Assembly (NCBI GenBank): GCA_026982335.1
Contig: JALSHH010000044.1
Coordinates: 64,085-128,084, forward strand
DNA length: 64,000 nt
Direction of reading: 5' to 3'
Source: Phycisphaerales bacterium
GTDB lineage: Bacteria; Planctomycetota; Phycisphaerae; Phycisphaerales; UBA1924
The translations under genes were made by a program, and so were the position numbers. The notes under the pieces are model-generated. The model was not told where the DNA came from. It ran no database searches and saw only the letters and a list, made by a program, of their open reading frames with translations. Below, one piece after another: positions 33,152 through 43,264 of this stretch; the stretch's first letter is position 1; the number at the start of each line of letters is the position of its first letter.

Positions 33152-34336
33152 TTATATTGGTTCGCTGAGCCCTGAGGCCAGATGTTCCATTACGAACTTG
33201 ACCTGCACATTGGTGTTGAGCTCGACCTTGGCACGCTCGACGCAATCAATCGCATGAAGCGCACGAGCAGTTGATGCAGACTCGCGCAATCCCTTGCGGG
33301 CGCGCTGAGCGATCAGAGCAAACATCTGATCGGCACCTTTTCTATTGGCAGCTTCTTTCGATCGGTTCTCACCGATCTTTTCACCCTCTTTAACCCACTT
33401 GGTCGCCCATTGATCGACCAACTCGCCCATCGTCGTACCCAGCGTGATCGAATGCACACCTCGCTCGGCCTCTCGGCACATCGGGTCGATCTGCTTGTGC
33501 CAGTGGTAGAGCCCACCATCGACCGCCCCGAGGAACCGCCCTGGTGACCCCCCGGCATAGTGCATCAGCCAATGGTGTTCGTCGGGATCGAGATTCAAAT
33601 CCTGCGTGTTGACCCATGCACGCATCGCGTCTTCATCGAGGGGCGTAAACGCCACGCGCTGGCATCGGGATCGGATGGTGGGCAAGAGCCGATCTTCGCT
33701 TGAGGTCACGAGGATAATCACCATCCCGGGGGCGGGCTCTTCGAGGGTTTTGAGGATCGCGTTCTGCACCGGGGCATTGGTCGGCGAGCGATCAAGCAGC
33801 TCGGCCTCATCGACAATAAAAACCTTGCCTGCGATCGAATCGCTCCTCATCGTTGGAGCAAGCGTCGCAGGAACAATCAGATGCTCTTCAACGATGGCTT
33901 TGGGAATGGTTGCGAGTTTGGCGTCGCGGACTTTTTTTTCCTCGTGATACCGCGCGAGTTCTTTCTTGATAACATGCAAATCCGGGTGCGTACCCGCCTT
34001 GAGCAGCTGTTGGACATGGCTCTGTGGATCGGGCGCGATCTGCCCACTCAAATCGGGAACCGAGCTCGGATCAAGGATCGTCGCGGCCCATGCGATGGCA
34101 GTCGTAAACTTGCCGACCCCTTCGGGACCATGGAATATCCAAGCGTGGTGTACCCGTCCGGATTGCATGGACTGCCCGAGAATTTCAGTTGCCCGTGCCT
34201 GCCCGAGCACCTGCCCGAGTACGATCGGCGGGTCATAGAGCCGAATCGCCGGGGCGGCATCTGTCACGACCCGCTTGCGAGGAGCTTTCTTGGTCGTTTT
34301 CTTGGTCGTTTTCTTTTTGGTGGGACATTTGGCCAT
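33152..34336 (-). CDS. holB: DNA polymerase III delta' subunit
   Basis: HolB is part of the clamp loader that places the beta clamp on primed DNA. The 394-residue protein has the AAA+ fold: VLGQVLGQARATEILGQ, a P-loop HGPEGVGKFT, Walker B VDEAELL, sensor-1 VTSSEDRLLPTIRSRCQ. The SRC arginine-finger motif (IRSRCQR) is present. The N-terminus carries a Lys-rich tract (KKKTTKKTTKKAPRKR) not usual in the family. The start at 34336 fits TACCCT 9 nt upstream; the frame is open 79 codons more, but without homology. Only one conserved Lys-Thr pair is visible in the P-loop, which may be non-catalytic, as in many delta' subunits. Confidence 0.92.
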   Translation of the reverse strand: MAKCPTKKKTTKKTTKKAPRKRVVTDAAPAIRLYDPPIVLGQVLGQARATEILGQSMQSGRVHHAWIFHGPEGVGKFTTAIAWAATILDPSSVPDLSGQIAPDPQSHVQQLLKAGTHPDLHVIKKELARYHEEKKVRDAKLATIPKAIVEEHLIVPATLAPTMRSDSIAGKVFIVDEAELLDRSPTNAPVQNAILKTLEEPAPGMVIILVTSSEDRLLPTIRSRCQRVAFTPLDEDAMRAWVNTQDLNLDPDEHHWLMHYAGGSPGRFLGAVDGGLYHWHKQIDPMCREAERGVHSITLGTTMGELVDQWATKWVKEGEKIGENRSKEAANRKGADQMFALIAQRARKGLRESASTARALHAIDCVERAKVELNTNVQVKFVMEHLASGLSEPI

Positions 34337-34345
34337 TGCAGTAGA

Positions 34346-34351
34346 AGGGTA
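34346..34351 (-). promoter_or_regulatory. Leaderless-type -10 element TACCCT (holB)
   Basis: On the minus strand TACCCT ends 9 nt before the holB ATG with no ribosome site between. Confidence 0.3.
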
Positions 34352-34370
34352 GCCGATCACCCCGACAAGA

Positions 34371-35255
34371 TCAGCCCATCCGTCGTCTTCGGGCACCGAA
34401 GAGCAATCCGCCAGCCAGCATTGGGAGGGTTCCCGGGGACGGGATGATCGAGTTGATCCAAGCTGAGTAATCCGAAACGCGGGTAAAACCGTTGGAGTCG
34501 CCGTAGTCGCTGTTGGGCGAGCCATCAGTGGAGTTGACAAATGAGCTAATTCCGGCAATCTGCCATCCTGCATCAGTCAAGATGAACATCGCGCCGCCTG
34601 AATCGCCGGGTGCAATGGAGTATTCGAGATCCAAAGGCGAGTTCGAGCCATAATTGGAATCTCCGGGGTTGAGCGGGTTGTCGAAATCGGTGAGCAAGAT
34701 GCGCTCGTCCCAGCCTCGCGCGGTGCCCAGAACATCCATGACATTGTTGCCTGCGCGGAGTGTACCTTGGGTTCCAGCCTGCGCCCCGGTCAGCCCGGTA
34801 CCGGTTTGTCCGAATCCGACGATGGTACCCTGGGCCCCGAGTTCATCGCGGCCAGTGTAGATTTCGGCAGGGTCGATGGTGGTGATCGGCGTGCTCAGGC
34901 GCAAGAGGGCCAGGTCTCCGCCGCCGAGGAAGTTATTGCGTTGCCAATCTGGATGAAGGATGACTTGGTCGATGAATCCGAAGTTGGTATCACGGAGAAA
35001 AGCTGCCGAATCGACCGGACGATCGACACAATGAGCAGCAGTGAGGATCCATTGATCCGCGATCAAAGTTCCCGAACAGCTTGTCCCCCCCCCGGTGGAG
35101 AACGAAACACTCAGCTGGCCAACTGCGCGAAACGGGTTCTGTTGCCCGAGTTCCTGATACAAGGCATCGTTGACATCGTGGCGAATGACCCCGGCCGAGG
35201 CGCCGCCGACCAATGTACAAACGAGCAGCGCATAGGGGGTAAACGGATAACACAT
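34371..35255 (-). CDS. Secreted trypsin-like serine protease with PEP-CTERM-like sorting tail
   Basis: The 294-residue product has a short signal peptide, then a chymotrypsin-fold domain: His in LTAAHC, Asp in GGGDLALLRL and Ser in APGDSGGAMF, with the C-terminal NSIIPSPGTLPMLAGGLLFGARRRR. The tail (Pro-rich motif, hydrophobic segment, Arg cluster) matches the PEP-CTERM/exosortase layout of planctomycete envelope proteins. It is presumably released or anchored by an exosortase, not seen in the window. GGAG is 6 nt before the ATG at 35255. The substrate is unknown. The gene lies directly upstream of holB on the same strand. Confidence 0.93.
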   Translation of the reverse strand: MCYPFTPYALLVCTLVGGASAGVIRHDVNDALYQELGQQNPFRAVGQLSVSFSTGGGTSCSGTLIADQWILTAAHCVDRPVDSAAFLRDTNFGFIDQVILHPDWQRNNFLGGGDLALLRLSTPITTIDPAEIYTGRDELGAQGTIVGFGQTGTGLTGAQAGTQGTLRAGNNVMDVLGTARGWDERILLTDFDNPLNPGDSNYGSNSPLDLEYSIAPGDSGGAMFILTDAGWQIAGISSFVNSTDGSPNSDYGDSNGFTRVSDYSAWINSIIPSPGTLPMLAGGLLFGARRRRMG

Positions 35256-35459
35256 GAATGCTCCTCGTGTCTTTTGTGATACTCACTGATGCGGATGAAC
35301 ACCCAAAGAGACCCCGAGAATCGCCTCACTGCCAATAAACTCGGTTATTTTGTGTGCTTTTGGGACCTTGGGAATCGGCACAATACGAATACAAAGCTCC
35401 TACCATCCCCCCGTGCGTCATTGAGTCGCCCTGCCCACTAAACAGAAACGGAACACCCC

Positions 35460-38345
35460 ATGCCCCCTTCTGCGATTGATACCAACTCGGCTGCTGCGGT
35501 TCGCAGCGCGTTTATCAATTTTTTTACCGATCGCGGGCACACCTTCGTGCCTTCATCGACGACCTGCCCGACGAACGATCCCTCCCTGCGCGATACCTTT
35601 GCCAATGCGGGCATGAATCAATATAAGCCGATCTTCCAAGGCACACTTGATCCCAACTCGCCTTTGCAGGGACTCAAGCGCGCGACCAATACACAAAAGT
35701 GCATCCGCGCGGGCGGCAAACACAACGATCTCGATGATGTCGGCAAGGATACCTATCACCATACTTTTTTCGAGATGCTCGGGAACTGGTCGTTCGGGGA
35801 TTATTTCAAAGCCGAGACGATTGCGTGGGCATGGGAGTTGATGACCGGGCCTCGTGAGCGTGGGTGCCTTGGGCTTGATCCATCACGGTTTTATGCATCG
35901 TACTTTGGAGGCGACGAGAAGGCTGGGCTCGAACCTGATCTCGAGGCCAAGAAAATCTGGGAGCAGTTTCTTCCTCCCGAGCGAGTGATGGCCTTTGGAA
36001 TGAAGGATAATTTTTGGGAAATGGGCGACACCGGACCTTGCGGGCCTTGCTCGGAGTTGCACTACGATCGTGTGGGCAATCGCGATGCGTCGCATCTGGT
36101 CAATGCCGACGACCCGGAGGTCATCGAACTTTGGAATCTGGTGTTCATCCAGTACGATCGGCTCGAAGGCGGCCAATTGAGCCAACTCCCTGCCAAACAT
36201 GTCGATACGGGGATGGGGCTTGAGCGGGTGGTGTCGGTCTTGCAGGAGAAGGACTCGAACTACGACACGGATGTGTTCACGCCGATCTTTGAGAAACTTC
36301 AATCGTTGACGGGTTGCCGGGCGTACACGGGTAAACTCGGAGCCGACGATACCGATGGCGTCGATGAGGCGTACCGTGTAATCGGCGATCATATCCGCAC
36401 GCTGGTCTTTGCGATCACCGACGGCGGGATGCCATCGAACGAAGGGCGCGGGTATGTGCTCCGGCGGATCTTGCGAAGGGCTGTTCGCTATGGGCGGCAG
36501 AAACTTGATGCGCCCGAAGGGTTCCTCGCGGCGCTGGCGCCCACGGTGATGGAGATGATGGGCGAGGCGTTCCCGGAACTGGTGCCGAATGGCGAGCGGG
36601 TGATTGGGATTATCGCCGAAGAAGAAACGAGCTTTGGGAAGACGCTGGATCGTGGGATCAAGATGTTTGAAGGATTGATCGACGATTCCAAATCAATCTC
36701 CGGCGAGGACGCCTTCAAACTCTACGACACCTACGGGTTCCCCATCGACCTCACCGATCTCATGGCCCAAGAACGCGGGCTGACGGTTGATCTTGACGGC
36801 TTTGAGAAAGCCATGGAAGAGGCGAAGGCTCGCTCTCGCCAAGGCGGGCGTAAAGACACCAGCGAGCAGAAGATTGAGCTTCGGGCGGAGCAGGTCGCCA
36901 AACTCGGGCATCTCCATGTCAAGCCTACGGATGATTCGTTCAAGTTCAACACACGCGATATCAAAGGCACCATCAAGGCCATTTGGAACGGGCACAACTT
37001 CGACGACCACGCCGACAACACCAACGCGGGGATGAAGCGGGTCGGGGTCGTGCTCAATAAGACCAACTTCTATAGTGAGATGGGCGGGCAGGTCGCGGAT
37101 GTTGGCGAGCTGCACTGCATCAAAACTGGGGCGCACTTCAGGGTCGAAGACACCCAATCCTTCGGCGGCTATGTCCTGCACATCGGACGCATCACCAAGG
37201 GCAAACTGAGCATCAATCACGATGTCATGTGTCATCTGGGGAATCATCATCGGGCAGCCGTATCGTCGAACCATACGGCAACGCACCTCTTGAACTTTGT
37301 GCTGCGCAAAGTTGTTGGAGGCAATGTCGATCAGCGGGGCTCATTGGTCAACAATGAAAAACTCCGGTTCGACTTCACGCACAATCAGCCTGTGAATGCA
37401 GATGAAATCGCCAAGATCGAAGAACTGGTCAATCATGAAATCGACCAGAATCTGACAGTCTATGCAGCTCTGGCGCCACTCGAACAAGCCAAAAAGATCA
37501 GTGGGTTGCGAGCGGTCTTCGGCGAAACCTATCCCGATCCGGTGCGGGTGGTGTCGATCGGGATCGAGGTCGATCAGTTGTTGGCCAATCCTGAAAATGA
37601 TATGTGGAAAAGTGCCTCGATCGAGTTCTGTGGCGGCACGCACATCGAAACGACCGGTATCGCCAAACGCTTCGCGCTGCTCAATGAAGAGGGCATCGCC
37701 AAGGGCATCCGGCGGATCACCGCGCTCACCGGACAGGCAGCGGTGGATGCCCATGCACGGGCCCAAGCGATTCTAGAGCAGGCCAATGCACTCGATATGC
37801 TTCCAATCGGTGAACTGACAGGTAAGCATCAAGAGATCACCGTGCTGCTCGAACAAGAGACACTCCCGGCAACGGGGAAACATGCGGTCCGTGCTCAGCT
37901 TGGCAAAATTCAGAAGAAACTCAAAGAAGCGAGCAAGGCGGCAGCTGCCCAGAAGACCAAAGCGGCACAAGGGTTGGCGACGGGGATTGCACAGGCGGCT
38001 GCGGGTTCGCCTGAGGAAATCGTGATCGCGTCGTTGGAACTCGGTTCCGACCGTGGCGCCCTCGAAGCGGCCCTCAAGACCATCACCAACGCCTGTCCTC
38101 ATAAGGCAGTGATGCTGATGAGTCCTGATACGAGCGCTGGGCGTGTCGCGTTAATGGCGACGGTGCCGACAGGGCTGGTCGCCAAGGGACTCAAGGCGGG
38201 AGACTGGATTCGCGAGGTTGCCGGAATCATGGGCGGCAAAGGTGGCGGACGACCCGATCATGCCCAGGGCTCGGGTTCGGATCTCTCGAAACTCAAAGAG
38301 GCCACCGGGCATGCGAGAACCTTCGCCTTTGGGAAGATTCATTGA
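35460..38345 (+). CDS. alaS: Alanyl-tRNA synthetase
   Basis: AlaS charges tRNA-Ala and edits mischarged Ser and Gly. The 961-residue protein has the class II core (RDTFANAGMNQYKPIFQG, GPCGPCSELHYDR, GRGYVLRRILRRAVRYG). The editing site follows, with HTATH at residue 605 and CGGTH at residue 724, then a C-terminal C-Ala/DHHA1 region (KGGGRPDHAQGSG). E. coli AlaS has 876 residues; the extra length is spread through the middle. GGAA precedes the ATG. The 204-bp space upstream has no recognisable T-box, which would be unexpected in this lineage anyway. Confidence 0.97.
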   Translation: MPPSAIDTNSAAAVRSAFINFFTDRGHTFVPSSTTCPTNDPSLRDTFANAGMNQYKPIFQGTLDPNSPLQGLKRATNTQKCIRAGGKHNDLDDVGKDTYHHTFFEMLGNWSFGDYFKAETIAWAWELMTGPRERGCLGLDPSRFYASYFGGDEKAGLEPDLEAKKIWEQFLPPERVMAFGMKDNFWEMGDTGPCGPCSELHYDRVGNRDASHLVNADDPEVIELWNLVFIQYDRLEGGQLSQLPAKHVDTGMGLERVVSVLQEKDSNYDTDVFTPIFEKLQSLTGCRAYTGKLGADDTDGVDEAYRVIGDHIRTLVFAITDGGMPSNEGRGYVLRRILRRAVRYGRQKLDAPEGFLAALAPTVMEMMGEAFPELVPNGERVIGIIAEEETSFGKTLDRGIKMFEGLIDDSKSISGEDAFKLYDTYGFPIDLTDLMAQERGLTVDLDGFEKAMEEAKARSRQGGRKDTSEQKIELRAEQVAKLGHLHVKPTDDSFKFNTRDIKGTIKAIWNGHNFDDHADNTNAGMKRVGVVLNKTNFYSEMGGQVADVGELHCIKTGAHFRVEDTQSFGGYVLHIGRITKGKLSINHDVMCHLGNHHRAAVSSNHTATHLLNFVLRKVVGGNVDQRGSLVNNEKLRFDFTHNQPVNADEIAKIEELVNHEIDQNLTVYAALAPLEQAKKISGLRAVFGETYPDPVRVVSIGIEVDQLLANPENDMWKSASIEFCGGTHIETTGIAKRFALLNEEGIAKGIRRITALTGQAAVDAHARAQAILEQANALDMLPIGELTGKHQEITVLLEQETLPATGKHAVRAQLGKIQKKLKEASKAAAAQKTKAAQGLATGIAQAAAGSPEEIVIASLELGSDRGALEAALKTITNACPHKAVMLMSPDTSAGRVALMATVPTGLVAKGLKAGDWIREVAGIMGGKGGGRPDHAQGSGSDLSKLKEATGHARTFAFGKIH

Positions 38346-38376
38346 ACCCAAGCCGAGTGTGGACGCCAGGTTCTGG

Positions 38377-38382
38377 TAGAAT
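38377..38382 (+). promoter_or_regulatory. Leaderless-type -10 element TAGAAT (atpZ, F0 operon)
   Basis: TAGAAT ends 7 nt before the atpZ ATG with spacer CTGAAAT, so the F0 operon mRNA may start at the atpZ start codon. Confidence 0.45.
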
Positions 38383-38389
38383 CTGAAAT

Positions 38390-38662
38390 ATGAGTACCAA
38401 AGACACGACATCGCGAGGCGATCGTACCCGTCAAGCCAAGGCGTGGAGCATCGCACTCGATCCCGTCTATGGGATGATCGGGCTGGGCGCGATCGGGTAC
38501 GCGATCGACTCGCTGATCACCAATACCGGGTTGCTCTGGACGATTATTTTGGCCATTACCGGGCTGATTGTCGGGTTTTACCGGTTTATCCGCGAGGCGA
38601 TGGACCTCAACAGGGAGCAGACCAAGTCCTCACCAAGAACCGATGGCGATCCGGAGACTTGA
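38390..38662 (+). CDS. atpZ: AtpZ/AtpI-like small membrane protein
   Basis: The 90-residue protein has a basic N-terminus and two transmembrane helices (YGMIGLGAIGYAIDSLI and LLWTIILAITGLIVGFYRFI), followed by a polar tail. This is the AtpZ/AtpI family, encoded at the head of many bacterial F0 operons and proposed to help assemble the c-ring or handle Mg2+/Ca2+. Its location, immediately before the other F0 genes and after its own -10 element, supports the call. Confidence 0.82.
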   Translation: MSTKDTTSRGDRTRQAKAWSIALDPVYGMIGLGAIGYAIDSLITNTGLLWTIILAITGLIVGFYRFIREAMDLNREQTKSSPRTDGDPET

Positions 38663-38835
38663 TCGGGCTTCGCTCGGATTCTTCCCCGGCGAAAACTTGT
38701 CAAGAAAGGGTGCAAAACTGTCTGTTATCGACTCGCCGATCCGGTTCGTGCCCCCTATCCTTCTCGCCCGGCAAGATGGGGTTCTTGACAATCCCCACCC
38801 TTTTCTTCGGTCTAGAGGCACATACGCACAGCATC

Positions 38836-39281
38836 ATGAGCACACAAATCACACCCAACGAGGTCAAGATGCCTTTGATCCGAACCGGATCAATCGGTTT
38901 GGGTGTGTGCATCGTTGTTGCCCTGCTCGGTGGTTTGATCGCCGTTCAACGCGATGGCGTGATGAGCGATGGGCTCTGGACACTCTTGGCGACCATCCCC
39001 GGGGTGCTGATCCCGATGGGCATTCTCTTGACGATGCCTCCCAAAGAAGCCCCCGCATGGAGTGTACCTGTGCTTGCTGGCACCATGATCCGCGCGTTGA
39101 CCGTGCTGACGATTGGGATCGCCACCTATGTGATCGCAGGCCCAGATCGGGTTGTTTTTTTCCTGACGATGCTGAGCGTATTGATGGTCACCCTGGTCGT
39201 CGATGTGGCAGCGGTTGTCTCACTGATCCAGAAGCACACGCTCGGCATGACGCCGATCATTGATGCGGAGGGTATTTCCTG

Positions 39282-39282
<1 letters not shown>
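38836..39282 (+). CDS. Four-helix F0-operon membrane protein (AtpI-like position)
   Basis: The 148-residue product has four hydrophobic helices (GLGVCIVVALLGGLIAV, GLWTLLATIPGVLIPMGILLTM, LAGTMIRALTVLTIGIATYVIA, FFLTMLSVLMVTLVVDVAAVVSL). It sits where atpI commonly lies between atpZ and atpB. I find no motif strong enough to say whether it is a true AtpI homologue; an ATP-synthase assembly factor is inferred from position and topology. Its stop overlaps the atpB ATG as TGATG, so the two are translation-coupled. The 173-bp gap before it has a TTGACA near 38788, but no matching -10. Confidence 0.7.
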
Positions 39283-40665
<1,383 letters not shown>

Positions 40666-40675
40666 TCGAACAACC

Positions 40676-40713
40676 ACCAACTCCGGGCTGAAACACGCTC
40701 GGGTTTGGTTTTT
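40676..40713 (+). terminator. Terminator-like hairpin between atpE and atpF
   Basis: A 13-position stem (40676-40688 with 40697-40709, one mismatch and two G-U pairs) has an 8-nt loop (TGAAACAC) and runs into TTTTT (40709-40713). Since atpF and atpH follow, it probably acts as a partial terminator or 3' stabiliser giving excess atpE mRNA, in line with the c-ring copy number. Confidence 0.6.
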
Positions 40714-40761
40714 ACACCGACTCAAGGCACCCGCAATGGGTTGCGTATTGGAGAACTTCTG

Positions 40762-41340
40762 ATGAAGCGTTACACATACATCACAATCCTTGCTCTCTCC
40801 GCGATGAGCTCCGCCGCCCTTGCTGCTGAGAAGGCTTCGGTCATTGAGAAACCAAGCGCTGGAATCATCCCAGGCGTGACTGCAATCGTGCTCTTCTTGA
40901 TTGTTTTTGGTATTTTGGCGGTCATGGTTTGGCCCAAGATTGTTGCAGGGCTCGATGAGCGCAACGAGAAAATCATTGGCGAAATCGCTGCGGCAGAAGA
41001 AGCACGCCAACAGGCAAAAGAAGCACTCGACGAATATGAGAAGAATCTCGCCAGTGCACGGGCCGAATCCCAAAAGATGCTTGAAGAAACTCGCGCCCAA
41101 CAAGGTGCCCTCGCGGCCCAGCTCAAGGCCACTGCCGACGCTGAGCTCGCAGTCATGCGGGAAAAAGCAATTGCTGACATTGACGCGGCCAAGAAACAGG
41201 CACTCAGCGAGTTGTACAATGAATCGGTCAATCTCGCCACCGTGATGGCAGGCAAAATTCTCGCCCGCGAAGTAACAGTCGACGATCAGCAAAAGCTGAT
41301 GGACGAATCACTCGCCGAGATGAAATCGGTCAACTGCTAA
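40762..41340 (+). CDS. atpF: ATP synthase F0 subunit b
   Basis: Subunit b is the peripheral stalk. The 192-residue protein has a signal-like N-terminus (MKRYTYITILALSAMSSAALA), one transmembrane helix (IPGVTAIVLFLIVFGILAVMVWP) and a long charged coiled coil (residues 70-180, EEARQQAKEALDEYEKN). The usual b subunit lacks the first part. GGAG is 8 nt before the ATG at 40762. It follows the atpE terminator-like hairpin and precedes atpH by 13 bp. Confidence 0.93.
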   Translation: MKRYTYITILALSAMSSAALAAEKASVIEKPSAGIIPGVTAIVLFLIVFGILAVMVWPKIVAGLDERNEKIIGEIAAAEEARQQAKEALDEYEKNLASARAESQKMLEETRAQQGALAAQLKATADAELAVMREKAIADIDAAKKQALSELYNESVNLATVMAGKILAREVTVDDQQKLMDESLAEMKSVNC

Positions 41341-41353
41341 ACGGAGCCTCACC

Positions 41354-41962
41354 ATGCCTTTGATCGAAGCACAACCCAGCGCCCTCGCCAATGTCTACGC
41401 CAAGAGTCTCTTCGAACTTGCCCAGCAAGCAGGCGGACAGGCCGAGGCTGAGTCCATCCTTGGCGAACTCGAAGATATCGTCGAACTCGCTCGTAACGAT
41501 AAAGCCTTCTCCGAGTTACTCGCTTCGCGCCTGATCGACTCAGGCAAGCGCGATGCTTCACTCGAGCGAATATTCAGCGATAAGGTCTCGGATTTGACCC
41601 TGAAGTTTCTCCGCCAACTCAACCGCAAAGGACGCTTGGCAAATCTCTCCCAGATTACTGTAGCGATGGACAGCCTCGTCCAAGACCAGTTCGGACGCAT
41701 CGAAGTCGATGTCTTCACCGCCACGCCCATCGGTACTGGCGAGCTTGAATCCGTCCGTGCTCAGTTGTCTGCATCTTTGGGGAAAGATGTCATTATGCAC
41801 CCCTACACCGATTCATCGATGCTCGGAGGCATCAAACTCCGCATGGGCGACCAACTCATCGATGCCTCGATCCAAGCCCAGCTCCGCAAGATGCGAGACG
41901 GACTACTCGACACAGGCAGCGCCCAAGTTCGCGGGCGATCGAACGAAATGCTCGAAGATTGA
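41354..41962 (+). CDS. atpH: ATP synthase F1 subunit delta
   Basis: Delta (OSCP) joins the stator to the F1 head. The 202-residue protein has the N-terminal helical domain (ANVYAKSLFELAQQAGG) and the C-terminal signature GGIKLRMGDQLIDASIQAQLRKMRD. GGAG lies 6 nt before its ATG. It is the last gene of the F0 operon and is followed by a strong terminator, so the F1 core genes (atpA, G, D, C) must be elsewhere. Confidence 0.95.
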   Translation: MPLIEAQPSALANVYAKSLFELAQQAGGQAEAESILGELEDIVELARNDKAFSELLASRLIDSGKRDASLERIFSDKVSDLTLKFLRQLNRKGRLANLSQITVAMDSLVQDQFGRIEVDVFTATPIGTGELESVRAQLSASLGKDVIMHPYTDSSMLGGIKLRMGDQLIDASIQAQLRKMRDGLLDTGSAQVRGRSNEMLED

Positions 41963-41986
41963 TTTGCTTCCAACTCTGTTCAACCA

Positions 41987-42008
41987 ACGGGCATTTCGCC
42001 CGTTTTTT
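41987..42008 (+). terminator. Rho-independent terminator of the F0 operon
   Basis: ACGGGC and GCCCGT form a 6-bp stem with a 5-nt loop (ATTTC) followed by six T bases (42003-42008). It lies 24 nt after the atpH stop. Confidence 0.85.
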
Positions 42009-42022
42009 CATGCGCCAGCGCA

Positions 42023-42028
42023 TAGAAT
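42023..42028 (+). promoter_or_regulatory. Candidate -10 element TAGAAT upstream of pgk
   Basis: TAGAAT would start transcription near 42035, leaving a leader of about 20 nt that contains GGGAG 8 nt before the pgk ATG. Confidence 0.4.
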
Positions 42029-42054
42029 AAAGAATCATACAGGGAGATCCAACC

Positions 42055-43260
42055 ATGCCAAAGCAGACAATTGCCAATATTGAAGTCGATGGAAAACGAG
42101 TCCTGATCCGGGTGGATTTCAATGTCCCACTCGATGGCTCAACCATCACCGATGACCGTCGAATCCAAGCTGCACTACCGACGATCAACTCGGTCATCGA
42201 GCGCGGCGGCAAGGCAATCCTGATGTCACACTTGGGACGCCCGGCGAGCAAAGGCTACGAAGAAGCCTACTCGATGGCGCCGATCGCCAAGCGGCTCGGC
42301 GAGTTGCTCGGCAAAGAAGTCAAGATTCCCGCCCAGAACTGCAAATCGCCTGAGATCGCCACTGCGGTCGATGCGATGAACGATGGCGATGTAATTCTGC
42401 TCGAAAATCTCCGGTTTCATGGGTGCGAAAAACGAGGCGATCCCGAGTTCGCATCTCAACTCGCTTCCTTAGGGGATATCTATGTCAACGACGCCTTTGG
42501 CACCTGCCACCGTGAACATACCTCGATGGTCGCCTTGCCTTTGGCGATGGGCAACAAGCCGAAGGTCGCAGGGTTCTTGGTCGAAAAAGAAATCGCCTAC
42601 CTCTCGCAGGCTCTCACCAATCCCAACCACCCCTTTACCGTGATCCTCGGCGGGGCCAAAGTCTCCGACAAGCTCCCGGCGATCGAACACCTCTTGCCCA
42701 AAGCCAGCCATATTCTTGTTGGCGGTGCGATGGCCTACACCTTCCTCAAAGCACTGGGGTACGCTGTCGGCACCTCAATCGTCGAAGAGAATATGATCGG
42801 CGAAGCCAAGCGGATCATCGAACTTGCTGCGGAGTCCAAGACCGATCTTCACTTCCCCGAAGATCACATCTGTTCGACGATCTTTGCAGAAAAAGCTGGT
42901 GATATTGAAGTCTTCGACGATCAAATCAAGGACGGATTCATGGGGCTCGATATCGGCCCCAAGACCACCGCCCGGTATTCGCAGATCATCAAAGCGTCCA
43001 AGACCATCGTTTGGAACGGACCGATGGGCGTGTTCGAGTGGATGCCCTTCAAGATGGGCACCAAGTTCATCGCCGAAGCGGTCGCCGATGCCACCGATAC
43101 CGGCGCGACCTCCATCGTTGGTGGCGGCGACTCGGCAGCGGCTGCCGAAACCTTTGGCGTCGCCGATCGCCTGTCTCATGTCTCGACCGGAGGTGGCGCG
43201 AGCTTAGAAATGCTCGAAGGCAAGCGATTCAAGGCGGTTGATTTGCTCGATGAAGCCTAA
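42055..43260 (+). CDS. pgk: Phosphoglycerate kinase
   Basis: Pgk moves the acyl phosphate from 1,3-bisphosphoglycerate to ADP, a glycolytic ATP-forming step. The 401-residue protein has RVDFNVPLDGSTITDDRRI at the start, the SHLGRPASKG loop, LRFHGCEKRGDPEF and the C-terminal GGGDSAAAAETFG with the helix-capping motif of the nucleotide site. GGGAG precedes the ATG and TAGAAT lies upstream. It converges on mutL with a 4-bp gap. Confidence 0.97.
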   Translation: MPKQTIANIEVDGKRVLIRVDFNVPLDGSTITDDRRIQAALPTINSVIERGGKAILMSHLGRPASKGYEEAYSMAPIAKRLGELLGKEVKIPAQNCKSPEIATAVDAMNDGDVILLENLRFHGCEKRGDPEFASQLASLGDIYVNDAFGTCHREHTSMVALPLAMGNKPKVAGFLVEKEIAYLSQALTNPNHPFTVILGGAKVSDKLPAIEHLLPKASHILVGGAMAYTFLKALGYAVGTSIVEENMIGEAKRIIELAAESKTDLHFPEDHICSTIFAEKAGDIEVFDDQIKDGFMGLDIGPKTTARYSQIIKASKTIVWNGPMGVFEWMPFKMGTKFIAEAVADATDTGATSIVGGGDSAAAAETFGVADRLSHVSTGGGASLEMLEGKRFKAVDLLDEA

Positions 43261-43264
43261 AAAC

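Noticed and set aside
35256-35459. A regulatory leader before alaS
   Set aside because: I could not build a T-box or other riboswitch from it; TTGGGA and TACGAA/TACAAA are only weak promoter fits.
38788-38820. TTGACA...TCTAGA as a promoter for the AtpI-like gene
   Set aside because: The spacing is 20 bp and the -10 is poor; the gene is more simply expressed with atpZ.
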